From contig NZ_CP097635.1 of NCBI RefSeq assembly GCF_023573145.1, forward strand, positions 3,051,830-3,115,829: 64,000 nucleotides of DNA, read 5' to 3'. Within the stretch, counting starts at the first letter, position 1. Every line of letters begins with the position of its first letter. Under the pieces are notes generated by a model, which was not told the origin of the DNA, searched no databases, and was given only the letters and a program-made list of their open reading frames with translations. This DNA comes from Aquincola tertiaricarbonis. GTDB lineage: Bacteria; Pseudomonadota; Gammaproteobacteria; Burkholderiales; Burkholderiaceae_C. Shown in pieces: positions 25,549 through 33,839 of the stretch. Made by a program: the position numbers and the translations under genes.

Positions 25549-26247
25549 TCAGGCGCCTGCCGGCGCGCTGCCCGCCACGCGCCGGGCCAACGCCGACGGC
25601 CGCGCCTGCAGGAAGCGGCGCAGCAGCGCAGGGTAGTCAGGCCGCACCGCCTGCACCACCGAGGGCCGCGACGCCAGCGCCTGCCGCCAGGCGCCCACGC
25701 GCGGCAGCGCAGGCCAGCGCACGAACTCGCCCAGGTCGTCCAGCACGTCGAAGTAGCGGAACACCGGGCCGAACACCGCATCCACCATCGTGAAGGCCGT
25801 GCCGCCGAAGTACGGCCCGTCGCCCAGCACCGACTCCAGCTGGGTGAAGCGGGCTGTCAGCTCATCGGCGCGGGCCTGCAGCGCCGCTTCGTCAGGCGCG
25901 TTGTAGAGGCCACCGATCAGGTTCAGCACCGCGGAGCCGAACTCCATCCACGAGCGGTGCTGCGCGCGCTGCAGTGCATCGTGCGGATGCAGCGCAGGCG
26001 CGTGCGTCTCGTCCAGGTATTCGCAGATCACCGCCGACTCGAACACCGGCTGGCCGTGCACCAGCAGCACAGGTGTCTTGCCGAGGGGCGACACCTGCAG
26101 GAACCAGTCGGGCTTGTGCGCCAGGTCGATGTCGCGCCGCTCGAAGGGCACGCCCTTTTCGGCGAGCACGATGGCCGCGCGCTGCACATAGGGGCACAAG
26201 GCATGGGACACCAGCACCAGGGGTGCGGCAGGTGAAGCAGAAGTCAT
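25549..26247 (-). CDS. Glutathione S-transferase family protein
   Basis: 232 residues from the ATG reading M-T-S-A-S-P-A. The thioredoxin-like domain has S-H-A-L-C-P-Y-V-Q-R-A, V-S-P-L-G-K-T-P-V-L (cis-Pro) and E-S-A-V-I-C-E-Y-L-D-E, the glutathione-binding turn. The helical C-terminal domain covers about 90-225. The N-terminal C-P-Y resembles the omega/zeta-type Cys active site. It diverges from a LysR gene. The substrate is unknown; detoxification or reduction with glutathione is the family role. Confidence 0.87.
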   Translation of the reverse strand: MTSASPAAPLVLVSHALCPYVQRAAIVLAEKGVPFERRDIDLAHKPDWFLQVSPLGKTPVLLVHGQPVFESAVICEYLDETHAPALHPHDALQRAQHRSWMEFGSAVLNLIGGLYNAPDEAALQARADELTARFTQLESVLGDGPYFGGTAFTMVDAVFGPVFRYFDVLDDLGEFVRWPALPRVGAWRQALASRPSVVQAVRPDYPALLRRFLQARPSALARRVAGSAPAGA

Positions 26248-26313
26248 GTCGGTCAAGCAGTAAGGACAGGCGGCCACTGTAGGATTGCACAAACGAAACC
26301 GGAATAGACGCGC

Positions 26314-27213
26314 ATGCAACGGCCGATTGCAGCCACGCAATACAAGCTGAGCCCTGCCGACCTGCAGCTGCTGCTGGCCCTGGCCCGTGGCGGCACGTTG
26401 GCCGCCGCCGGCGATCGGCTCGGCCTGGACGCCTCCACCGTGTTCCGTTCGCTGCAGCGCATCGAGCGGGGGCTCGGCCGCCCGCTGTTCGAGCGCAGCC
26501 GCAGCGGCTACCTGCCCACCGAGATGGCCGCCACGCTCACCGAGCATGCCGAGCAACTGGAAACGGCGATGGAGGCCGCGCGCGCCGCGGTGGAAGCCGC
26601 GCCCTCGCCGGTCTCGGGCAGCGTGCGCATCACCACCACCGACGCGGTGCTGCACGGCCTGGTGGCACCGGCGCTGCAGGACCTGGCGCGCGTGCATCCG
26701 CTGCTGAGCTTCGAACTGCACACCGGCAACGAGCTGGCCAGCCTGACCCGGCGCGATGCCGACATCGCGGTGCGGGCCACGCAGCGCCCGCCGGAGCACC
26801 TGGTGGGCAAGCCGCTGGGGCCGATCCAGGTGGCGGTGTATGGGCCCCGCCGTCGCGGCGCACCTAATTGGGCGCAGGCCGAGGCCGGCAGCGCCGACTG
26901 GATTGCGCCCGACGATGCGCTGCCCGAGCATCCTTCGGTGCGCTGGCGGCAGCGGCACCTGCCCAAGCTGGTGCCGCGCTACCGCGTCAACAGCATCCTC
27001 TCGGTGCTGGAGCTGGTGGCCCTCGGCCTGGGCGTCGGCATCCTGCCGATGTTCCTGGCCGAAGGCCGGCGCGAGTTGCGGCGGCTCACCGAGCCGCTGC
27101 CCGAGGCGCAGACCACGCTGTGGCTGCTGACGCACCCGCGCTCGCGCCACCTGCGCCGGGTGAGCCTGGTGTACGGCCACCTGGCCGAGCAGCTGCAGCT
27201 GCCTAGTGGCTGA
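26314..27213 (+). CDS. LysR family regulator
   Basis: 299 residues. The helix-turn-helix segment reads A-A-A-G-D-R-L-G-L-D-A-S-T-V-F-R-S-L-Q-R-I-E. The effector domain begins S-G-S-V-R-I-T-T-T-D-A-V and has the D-I-A-V-R-A-T motif. It diverges from the GST gene, with 66 bases between starts. Its end overlaps the FmdB stop on the other strand by 11 bases. The GST gene is the probable target. Confidence 0.88.
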   Translation: MQRPIAATQYKLSPADLQLLLALARGGTLAAAGDRLGLDASTVFRSLQRIERGLGRPLFERSRSGYLPTEMAATLTEHAEQLETAMEAARAAVEAAPSPVSGSVRITTTDAVLHGLVAPALQDLARVHPLLSFELHTGNELASLTRRDADIAVRATQRPPEHLVGKPLGPIQVAVYGPRRRGAPNWAQAEAGSADWIAPDDALPEHPSVRWRQRHLPKLVPRYRVNSILSVLELVALGLGVGILPMFLAEGRRELRRLTEPLPEAQTTLWLLTHPRSRHLRRVSLVYGHLAEQLQLPSG

Positions 27214-27547
27214 TCATCCACGGCCGCTTGGTGGGAAAGGCCTTCTGGCCCTGCGCTCCCGTCACCGTCGCGCTGCGGCGGCCACCGGCGCTGCAGCAGC
27301 CGCAGCCCGCCGGGTGCTTCAGGCGCGCATAGTCGCCTGATCGCTTCGGCTCATGCCGCGCCCGCTCGTTGGTGGCCAGCGCGGTGCGCAGCACCGGGTC
27401 CATGTCGGCGATGCGGGCTGCCGCCAGCCAGGTGCGCGGCGCCGCCGCGCCGCAGTTCGGGCAGGCCTGCGGCTGCTCGCGGTCGGCGATGCGGCGCAGC
27501 GCCTCGAACGGGCCGCACTGGTCGCAGCGGTAGTCGTAGGTCGGCAT
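27203..27547 (-). CDS. fmdB: FmdB family zinc-ribbon protein
   Basis: 114 residues. The N-terminal zinc ribbon reads M-P-T-Y-D-Y-R-C-D-Q-C-G with a second C-P-N-C-G pair at about 32-36. A second cysteine cluster G-C-G-C-C lies at about 82-86. FmdB was named as a putative regulator in methylotroph formamidase operons and typically sits beside fmdA. It is 10 bases downstream of fmdA here and last in the operon. The molecular role, regulatory or metal delivery, is not established. Confidence 0.88.
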   Translation of the reverse strand: MPTYDYRCDQCGPFEALRRIADREQPQACPNCGAAAPRTWLAAARIADMDPVLRTALATNERARHEPKRSGDYARLKHPAGCGCCSAGGRRSATVTGAQGQKAFPTKRPWMISH

Positions 27548-27557
27548 GCTGGTTGGC

Positions 27558-28787
27558 CTACAGGTCGGGCGACAGCGGCATGTCGATGCTGCCGTCCAGG
27601 TGCTTGACCGGCCCCGCCGCGCTGGGGTTGATGTCGAAGTCGAAGATCTGCGTGGGCAGCCACAGCGTGGCGCAGGCGTTGGGCACGTCCACCACGCCGC
27701 TGATGTGGCCCTGCACCGGCGCCGTGCCCAGGATGCTGTAGGCCTGCGCGCCCGAGTAGCCGAACTTCTTCAGGTACTCGATCGCGTTCAGGCAGGCCTG
27801 GCGGTAGGCCACCTGCACGTCCAGGTAGTACTGCTTGCCCTGCTCGTCCACCGAGATGCCTTCGAAGATCAGGTAGTCGTTGTAGGTGGGCGTGATCGGG
27901 CTGGGCTTGAAGATCGGGTTCTTGATGCCGTACTTGGCCATGCCGCCCTTGATCAGCGACACCCGCATGTGCACCCAGCCGGCCATCTCGATGGCGCCGC
28001 AGAAGGTGATCTCGCCATCGCCCTGGCTGAAGTGCAGGTCGCCCACCGACAGTCCGGCGCCGTCCACGTACACGGGGAAGAACACCTTGCTGCCACGCGA
28101 CAGGTCCTTGATGTCGCAGTTGCCGCCATGCTCACGCGGCGGCACGGTGCGGGCGCCTTCGGCCGCCACCTTCGCGGCCGCATCGCCCTTGAGCTGGCCC
28201 AGGTGGGCGGTGCCGGCAAAGGGCGGGTTGGCCAGGCCGGGCACGCGGTTGGGGTCGGTGGCGATCAAGCCCGTCTCGCGCGCGTTCCACTTCTCCAGCA
28301 TCGGCTTGTCGGGCAGGCAGCCGATCAGGCCGGGGTGGATCAGGCCGGCGTACTGCACGCCCGGCACATGGCGCGAGCTGGTGAACATGCCGTGGAAGTC
28401 CCAGATCGACTTCTGCGCCTGCGGGAAGTGCTCCGTCAAAAAGCCGCCGCCGTTGTTCTTGCTGAAAAAGCCGTTGAAGCCCCACAGGCTGTCGGGCTTG
28501 GCGCCGATGTCCAGCAGGTCCACCACCAGCAAGTCGCCGGGCTCGGCGCCCTTCACGCCCACCGGACCCGACAGGTAGTGCACCGTGCTCAGGTCGATGT
28601 CGCGCACGTCGTCGGCGCTGTCGTTGTTCTTGATGTAGCCGCCGGTCCAGTCGTAGGTTTCCAGCACGAAGTCGTCGCCGGGGTTCACCCAGCAGGCCAT
28701 CGGGATGTCGGGGTGCCAGCGGTTGTGCACCTTCTCGTTGCTGGGTGCGGGCTGGTTCAGGTCCACCTTGATCAGGGTCTCGGGCAT
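27558..28787 (-). CDS. fmdA: Formamidase (FmdA/AmdA family)
   Basis: 409 residues, the full family length. It starts M-P-E-T-L-I-K-V-D-L-N-Q-P and has the characteristic H-N-R-W-H-P-D-I-P, E-T-Y-D-W-T-G-G, G-D-L-H-F-S-Q-G-D-G-E and Y-D/N-D-Y-L-I-F-E-G blocks of the acetamidase/formamidase family, metal-dependent enzymes that hydrolyse formamide to formate and ammonia. It lies 17 bases after urtE and so in the same transcript as the transporter. This supports import and hydrolysis of short amides as a nitrogen source. Confidence 0.93.
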   Translation of the reverse strand: MPETLIKVDLNQPAPSNEKVHNRWHPDIPMACWVNPGDDFVLETYDWTGGYIKNNDSADDVRDIDLSTVHYLSGPVGVKGAEPGDLLVVDLLDIGAKPDSLWGFNGFFSKNNGGGFLTEHFPQAQKSIWDFHGMFTSSRHVPGVQYAGLIHPGLIGCLPDKPMLEKWNARETGLIATDPNRVPGLANPPFAGTAHLGQLKGDAAAKVAAEGARTVPPREHGGNCDIKDLSRGSKVFFPVYVDGAGLSVGDLHFSQGDGEITFCGAIEMAGWVHMRVSLIKGGMAKYGIKNPIFKPSPITPTYNDYLIFEGISVDEQGKQYYLDVQVAYRQACLNAIEYLKKFGYSGAQAYSILGTAPVQGHISGVVDVPNACATLWLPTQIFDFDINPSAAGPVKHLDGSIDMPLSPDL

Positions 28788-28804
28788 GTGTCGCTCCTCT
28801 TGGT

Positions 28805-29494
28805 TTACACCGACAAAAACTGCTTGATGCGCTCGGCGTCGATGCCGGCGCGGGGGCTCTCGTGCACCAGCCGGCCGCCTTCGATGACGAACAGCCGGTC
28901 GGCCACGTCCAGCGCAAAGCTCAGCACCTGCTCGCTCACCACGATGGTGATTTCACGCAGCTTGCGGATCTCGTTCAGCGCGCGGGCGATGTCCTTGATG
29001 ATGGAAGGCTGGATGCCCTCGGTGGGCTCATCGAGCAGCAGCACCTTGGGGTTGGTGACCAGCGCGCGGGCGATGGCCAGCTGCTGCTGCTGCCCGCCGG
29101 ACAGGTTGCCGCCCTTGCGGTGGCGCATCTCGAACAGCACCGGAAACAGCGCGTAGATCTCGTCGGGGATGCGCTGGCTGGCGGCGTTCTCCAGACCGGT
29201 GCGGATGTTTTCGGTGACGGTGAGCGTGGGAAAGATCATCCGGCCCTGCGGCACGTAGGCGATGCCCTTGGCCACGCGCTGGTAGCTCTCCAGCTTGGTC
29301 ACGTCCTGGCCGTCCACCTCGATGCTGCCGCTGCGCGCAGGCAGGATGCCGATCAGGCTCTTGAACAGCGTGGTCTTGCCCATGCCGTTGCGGCCCATGA
29401 TGGCCACCGTCTCGTTGCGCTTGGCCGAGAAGTCGATGCCGTGCAGCGCCTCGCTCTGGCCGTAGGCCACGTGCAGGTTGTGTACGTTCAGCAT
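28805..29494 (-). CDS. urtE: Urea/short-chain amide ABC transporter ATPase UrtE
   Basis: 229 residues. Walker A G-R-N-G-M-G-K-T-T, signature L-S-G-G-Q-Q-Q-Q, Walker B L-L-L-D-E-P-T-E-G-I-Q-P. The G-I-Q-P-S-I-I wording after Walker B is typical of UrtE. It is the second of two ATPases of the HAAT (branched-chain amino acid-like) transporter. It lies 11 bases after urtD. Confidence 0.93.
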   Translation of the reverse strand: MLNVHNLHVAYGQSEALHGIDFSAKRNETVAIMGRNGMGKTTLFKSLIGILPARSGSIEVDGQDVTKLESYQRVAKGIAYVPQGRMIFPTLTVTENIRTGLENAASQRIPDEIYALFPVLFEMRHRKGGNLSGGQQQQLAIARALVTNPKVLLLDEPTEGIQPSIIKDIARALNEIRKLREITIVVSEQVLSFALDVADRLFVIEGGRLVHESPRAGIDAERIKQFLSV

Positions 29495-29505
29495 GCGGCG
29501 CTCCT

Positions 29506-30249
29506 TCAGTGGCCCAGGTACACGTCGATCACCTTGGGGTCGTTCTGCACCTGGTCCATCGACCCCTCGGCCAGGATGCGGCCCTGGTGCATCACCGTCA
29601 CCTTGTGGGCGATGCGCTTGACGAAGTCCATGTCGTGCTCGATGACGATGACCGAGCGCCCCTTGCAGATGCGCTGCAGCAGGTCGGCGGTCAGCTCACG
29701 CTCGCGCACGCTCATGCCGGCGATGGGCTCGTCCAGCATCAGCAGCTCGGGCTCCTGCATCAGCAACATGCCGATCTCCAGCCACTGCTTCTGACCATGG
29801 CTCAGCAGCCCGGCTTCGGTGTCCAGCGCATCGCCCAGGCCGATCTCGTCGGCCACGGCCTGCACGCGGTCCTTCACCTCGCTGTCGCAGCGGAAGGCCA
29901 GCGCGCCGAACACGCTGCGCCCCCGCGGAAAGCTCACCTCCAGGTTCTTGAAGACCGACAGGTTCTCGTAGATGGAAGGCGTCTGGAACTTGCGGCCGAT
30001 GCCCGCCCGCACGATGCGGTGCTCGGCCATGCGGGTCATCTCCTGGTTCTTGAACTTGATGCTGCCGTGGCTGGCGCGGGTCTTGCCGCAGATCAGGTCC
30101 AGCAGCGTGGTCTTGCCCGCGCCATTGGGGCCGATGATCACGCGCAGCTCGTTGCGGTCCACGTACAGCGTCAGCCCGTTGATGGCCTTGAAGCCGTCGA
30201 ACGAGACGGTGAGGTCTTCCACCGCCAGCGCGAAGTCGGTGTTGCTCAT
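29506..30249 (-). CDS. urtD: Urea/short-chain amide ABC transporter ATPase UrtD
   Basis: 247 residues. Walker A G-P-N-G-A-G-K-T-T, signature replaced by the UrtD-type L-S-H-G-Q-K-Q-W-L-E-I-G, Walker B L-L-M-L-D-E-P-I-A-G-M. The L-S-H-G-Q variant is characteristic of UrtD and separates it from LivG. Its start overlaps the urtC stop by ATGA. Confidence 0.94.
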   Translation of the reverse strand: MSNTDFALAVEDLTVSFDGFKAINGLTLYVDRNELRVIIGPNGAGKTTLLDLICGKTRASHGSIKFKNQEMTRMAEHRIVRAGIGRKFQTPSIYENLSVFKNLEVSFPRGRSVFGALAFRCDSEVKDRVQAVADEIGLGDALDTEAGLLSHGQKQWLEIGMLLMQEPELLMLDEPIAGMSVRERELTADLLQRICKGRSVIVIEHDMDFVKRIAHKVTVMHQGRILAEGSMDQVQNDPKVIDVYLGH

Positions 30250-31439
30250 GCCGCTGCTCCTTCGGCCGCGCCACGCTCACGCGGCAGCGGCTTGGGTGGG
30301 GTCACGGGTTCGGTGTTGACCGCCGGGGCAACCACGACCGGTGCAGGCGCTTTCTTGCGCCCCGCCCAGGCCTTCAAGCGCGGTGCCACCTTGTCGTTCC
30401 ACACGCCGGCCAGGCCATCGGGGAAGGCCAGCACCACGCCCAGGAACAGTGCGGCCATCATGAACAGCCACAGGTCGGGGAAGCTTTCGGAGAAGTAGGT
30501 CTTGCCGTAGTTCACCAGCAGCGCGCCGTACACCGCGCCCACCAGCGACATGCGCCCGCCCACCGCGGCGAAGATCACCATCTCGATCGACGGCACGATG
30601 CCCACCAGGCTGGGCGACATGAAGCCCACCTGCAGCGTGAACATCGCCCCGCCCACCGCCGACAGCAGCGCCGACAGGCAGAACACGAACACCCGGAAGT
30701 TGGCCACGTCGTAGCCCGAGAAGCGCACCCGGTCTTCCTTGTCGCGCATGGCCAGCAGCAGCGTGCCCAGCTTGCTCTTCTGCACCCAGGTGCACAGCAC
30801 GATGGCCGCCAGCAGCAGCGCCACGCACACGAAGTACAGCGTCCACTTGGCGCTGTCGGTGCGGGTGTCCCAGCCGGCCAGGGTCTTCAGGTCGGTCATG
30901 CCGTTGACGCCGCCGGTGTAGCCCTGCTGGCCGATGATCAGCACCGTGAGGATCAGCGCCACCGCCTGCGTGATGATGGCGAAGTACACCCCGCCCACCC
31001 GGCGCTTGAACATCGCAAAGCCGATGATCCAGGCCAGCAGCGTGGGCACGCCCAGCATCAGCAGCAGCGTCAGCGGCAGGCTGTGGAAGGGCTGCCACCA
31101 GGCGGGCAGCGCGGTCACCTGGTTCCAGTCCATGAAGTCGGGGATGCCCGGCGTGCTCTGGATCTTGGTGGACTCGGGGTCGCTGGCTTCCAGCTTCAGG
31201 AACATGGCCATGCCGTAGCCGCCCAGCCCGAAGAACACCCCCTGCCCCAGGCTGAGCACGCCGCCCCAGCCCCACAGCATCACCAGCCCCAGCGCCACGA
31301 AGGCGTAGCTCAGGTACTTGCCCACCAGGTTGATGCGGAACAGGTCCAGCGTCAGCGGAAACACCACCAGCAGCAGCACCGCCAGCAGCAGCACGCTGCC
31401 CAGCCCGTGGCGGGCCATGAAGAGACGGGCTGCGTTCAT
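30246..31439 (-). CDS. urtC: Urea/short-chain amide ABC transporter permease UrtC
   Basis: 397 residues, about ten membrane helices, with the UrtC marker G-W-G-G-V-L-S-L-G-Q-G-V-F-F-G-L-G-G-Y near residue 60. The C-terminal 40 residues form a Pro/Ala/Lys-rich cytoplasmic tail, longer than usual. Starts and stops overlap those of urtB and urtD by ATGA, indicating coupled translation. Confidence 0.93.
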   Translation of the reverse strand: MNAARLFMARHGLGSVLLLAVLLLVVFPLTLDLFRINLVGKYLSYAFVALGLVMLWGWGGVLSLGQGVFFGLGGYGMAMFLKLEASDPESTKIQSTPGIPDFMDWNQVTALPAWWQPFHSLPLTLLLMLGVPTLLAWIIGFAMFKRRVGGVYFAIITQAVALILTVLIIGQQGYTGGVNGMTDLKTLAGWDTRTDSAKWTLYFVCVALLLAAIVLCTWVQKSKLGTLLLAMRDKEDRVRFSGYDVANFRVFVFCLSALLSAVGGAMFTLQVGFMSPSLVGIVPSIEMVIFAAVGGRMSLVGAVYGALLVNYGKTYFSESFPDLWLFMMAALFLGVVLAFPDGLAGVWNDKVAPRLKAWAGRKKAPAPVVVAPAVNTEPVTPPKPLPRERGAAEGAAA

Positions 31440-32350
31440 TTGCGCACCTTCACGGCAAACAGGCCCTGCGGCCGGAACATCAGGATGACCACGATGGCCG
31501 ACAGCGTCAGCACCTTGGCCATGGAGCCGGTCATGAAGAACTCGGAGATGGACTGCGTCTGCGCGATGCCGAAGGCCGAGACCACGGTGCCGAACAGGCT
31601 GGCCGCACCGCCGAAGGTCACCACCAGGAAGGCGTCGACGATGTACAGCGAGCCCGAGGTGGGCCCGGTGGAGCCGATGGTGGTGAAGGCCGCGCCCGCC
31701 ACGCCGGCGATGCCGCAGCCGATGGCAAAGGTCAGCCGGTCGGTGCGCCGGGTGTTGATGCCGGTGGCATTGGCCATCGGCCGGTTGGCCACCGTGGCCC
31801 GCACCCGCAGGCCCCAGCGCGACTTGTACAGCGCGATCAGCACGCCGCAGGTCACCGCCACCGTCAGCGCCATCACGAACAGGCCGTTGATCGGGATGTC
31901 CAGCCCCTCGGCCGGTGCCCAGCTGCCCATCAGCCAGTCGGGCAGCGTGGGGCTGACTTCCTTGGCGCCGAAGGTGGAGCGGAACACCTGCTGCATGGCC
32001 AGCGACAGGCCCCAGGTGGCCAGCAGCGTGTCCAGCGGCCGGCGGTACAGGTGGCGGATGACCGCCCACTCCACCGCCCAGCCCGCCGCGAAGGCCAACC
32101 CGAAGGCCAGCACGATGGCGAACGGGAAGTAGGCCTGCACCAGCCCGGGCGCATGGGTTTCGGCCAGGTGCGAAGCCAGGTAGATGGTGTAGGCGCCGAT
32201 GGTCATGAACTCGCCATGCGCCATGTTGATCACGCCCATCTGCCCGAAGATGATGGCCAGGCCCAGCCCCATCAGCAGCAGCACCGAGAACAGGCTGAGG
32301 CCGGCAAAGCCCTGCATCAGCCCGATGTTCCACATCTCGGACAAGCTCAT
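31436..32350 (-). CDS. urtB: Urea/short-chain amide ABC transporter permease UrtB
   Basis: 304 residues from the ATG reading M-S-L-S-E-M-W-N; the frame is open upstream into urtA but not coding there. Eight or so helices, with the LivH-like G-L-G-L-A-I-I-F-G-Q-M-G-V-I-N-M-A-H-G-E-F segment and the UrtB-specific G-L-R-V-R-A-T-V-A-N-R-P-M-A. The length suits the short UrtB without the N-terminal periplasmic domain. 17 bases after urtA. Confidence 0.93.
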   Translation of the reverse strand: MSLSEMWNIGLMQGFAGLSLFSVLLLMGLGLAIIFGQMGVINMAHGEFMTIGAYTIYLASHLAETHAPGLVQAYFPFAIVLAFGLAFAAGWAVEWAVIRHLYRRPLDTLLATWGLSLAMQQVFRSTFGAKEVSPTLPDWLMGSWAPAEGLDIPINGLFVMALTVAVTCGVLIALYKSRWGLRVRATVANRPMANATGINTRRTDRLTFAIGCGIAGVAGAAFTTIGSTGPTSGSLYIVDAFLVVTFGGAASLFGTVVSAFGIAQTQSISEFFMTGSMAKVLTLSAIVVILMFRPQGLFAVKVRK

Positions 32351-32367
32351 GTCAGCCCCCCGGCGCT

Positions 32368-33633
32368 TTACTTGTAGCCTTCGGGGAACGGGTTCGGCTC
32401 GATCAGCGCCGGCGACTCGGCCACCACCTTGAACTGGCCGTCCTTCTGCGCCTGGCCGATGCGCGTCTTGCTCCACAGGTGGTGGTTGGGGTGCAGCTTC
32501 ACATAGCCTTCGGGCGCGGTCTTCAGCTCGATGTCGGACGAGGCGGCGGCCACCTTGTCGACGTCGAAGCTGCCGGCCTTTTCCACCGTGGCCTTCCACA
32601 GCCAGGGGCCCAGGTAGGCGGCCTGGGTCACGTCGCCGATCACCGCGTCCTTGCCGTACTTGGCCTTGAAGGCCTCGACGAACTTCTTGTTGTTCTCGTT
32701 GTCCAGGCTCTGGAAGTACTTCATCGACGAGTAGAAGCCCGCGATGTTCTCGCCGCCGATGCCCAGCACCTCGTCCTCGGTCACCGAGATGGTGAGCAGG
32801 AACTGCTTGTCCGCCGTCACGCCCGCGGCCTTGAGCTGCTTGTAGAAGGCCACGTTGGAGCCACCCACCACCGCCGCGAAGATCACGTCGGGCTTGGCCA
32901 CCTTGATCTTGTTGATCAGCGAGTTGAAGTTGGTGTGGCCCAGCGGGTAGTACTCCTCGCCCACCACCTTGGTCTTGAGCACGTTCTCGATGTGCTTGCG
33001 GCCGATCTTCATCGAGGTGCGCGGCCAGATGTAGTCCGAGCCCACCAGGAAGTAGGTCTTGGCACCCTTGGTCTTCTGCGCCCAGTCCAGGCCCCACAGA
33101 ATCTGCTGGGTGGCTTCCTGGCCGGTGTAGATGACGTTCTTGCTCTGCTCCAGGCCTTCGTAGAAGGTGGGGTAATACAGCATGCCGTTCTCCTTCTCGA
33201 AGATCGGCAGCACCGCCTTGCGCGAGGCGCTGGTCCAGCAGCCGAACACGGCGGCCACGCGGTCGTTGACCAGCAGCTTCTTGCTCTTCTCGGCAAAGGT
33301 GGGCCAGTCGCTGGCGCCGTCCTCCTTGATCACCTTGATCTTGCGGCCCAGCACGCCGCCCATCGCGTTGATCTGGTCGATGGCCAGCTGCTCGGCCTGG
33401 ATGGAGCCGGTCTCGCTGATGGCCATGGTGCCGGTAGCGCTGTGCAGCTGGCCCACCGTCACCTCGGTGTCGGTGACGGCCAGCTTGCTGGTGTTGACCT
33501 TGGCGGTGGGGTACTGCTGGGCCCAGGCCCCGCCGGCCAGGCCGGCCAGCGGCAGCGCGGCAGCGCCCTGCAGCAGGCGCCGGCGGCGCAGCGATTCGAG
33601 CATCCGGGCGGTGTCACGGGCTTGGTCAGACAT
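32368..33633 (-). CDS. urtA: Urea/short-chain amide ABC transporter substrate-binding protein UrtA
   Basis: 421 residues. A Tat-like S-L-R-R-R-R-L-L-Q-G signal precedes a segment cleaved near A-W-A-Q. The mature protein has the UrtA landmarks: V-G-Q-L-H-S-A-T-G-T-M-A-I-S-E, F-G-C-W-T-S-A-S-R-K, F-Y-E-G-L-E-Q-S-K-N, and S-D-Y-I-W-P-R-T. First gene of the operon. Related FmdD proteins bind short-chain amides as well as urea; formamidase downstream and the absence of urease genes here make amides at least as likely a ligand. Confidence 0.93.
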   Translation of the reverse strand: MSDQARDTARMLESLRRRRLLQGAAALPLAGLAGGAWAQQYPTAKVNTSKLAVTDTEVTVGQLHSATGTMAISETGSIQAEQLAIDQINAMGGVLGRKIKVIKEDGASDWPTFAEKSKKLLVNDRVAAVFGCWTSASRKAVLPIFEKENGMLYYPTFYEGLEQSKNVIYTGQEATQQILWGLDWAQKTKGAKTYFLVGSDYIWPRTSMKIGRKHIENVLKTKVVGEEYYPLGHTNFNSLINKIKVAKPDVIFAAVVGGSNVAFYKQLKAAGVTADKQFLLTISVTEDEVLGIGGENIAGFYSSMKYFQSLDNENNKKFVEAFKAKYGKDAVIGDVTQAAYLGPWLWKATVEKAGSFDVDKVAAASSDIELKTAPEGYVKLHPNHHLWSKTRIGQAQKDGQFKVVAESPALIEPNPFPEGYK

Positions 33634-33839
33634 GGTTTCCTCCTGCGGGGTTGGGCTGATCGGTGTCGATGGCGGCCATGTTCCCGGCGCAGGCTACGCA
33701 CGCGAATACGTCATTCAACGTAGCCCGGCGCTGCAGGCACGGTGGCCGCCGGGGCGCCCGCGGTGCCACAGTTGGGGGCGCCGGGCGCGGTTCGCTTCTT
33801 GCAAGCGCCCACGCGCCTTGCCGGCACGGAGTAACCCCC
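33634..33839. promoter_or_regulatory. Divergent control region of the urt-fmd operon and transporter-kinase gene
   Basis: 206 GC-rich bases between the urtA start and the TTG start of the NCS1-kinase gene; both promoters must lie here or inside the gene ends. I looked for a sigma-54 -24/-12 element (GG-N10-GC) and NtrC or LuxR-type dyads and found none convincing. GGAG at 33828-33831 is the ribosome binding site for the TTG start. Confidence 0.4.

Noticed and set aside
33634..33839. Sigma-54 promoter for the urt operon
   Set aside because: GG and GC pairs do not fall at the required 10-base spacing anywhere convincing.
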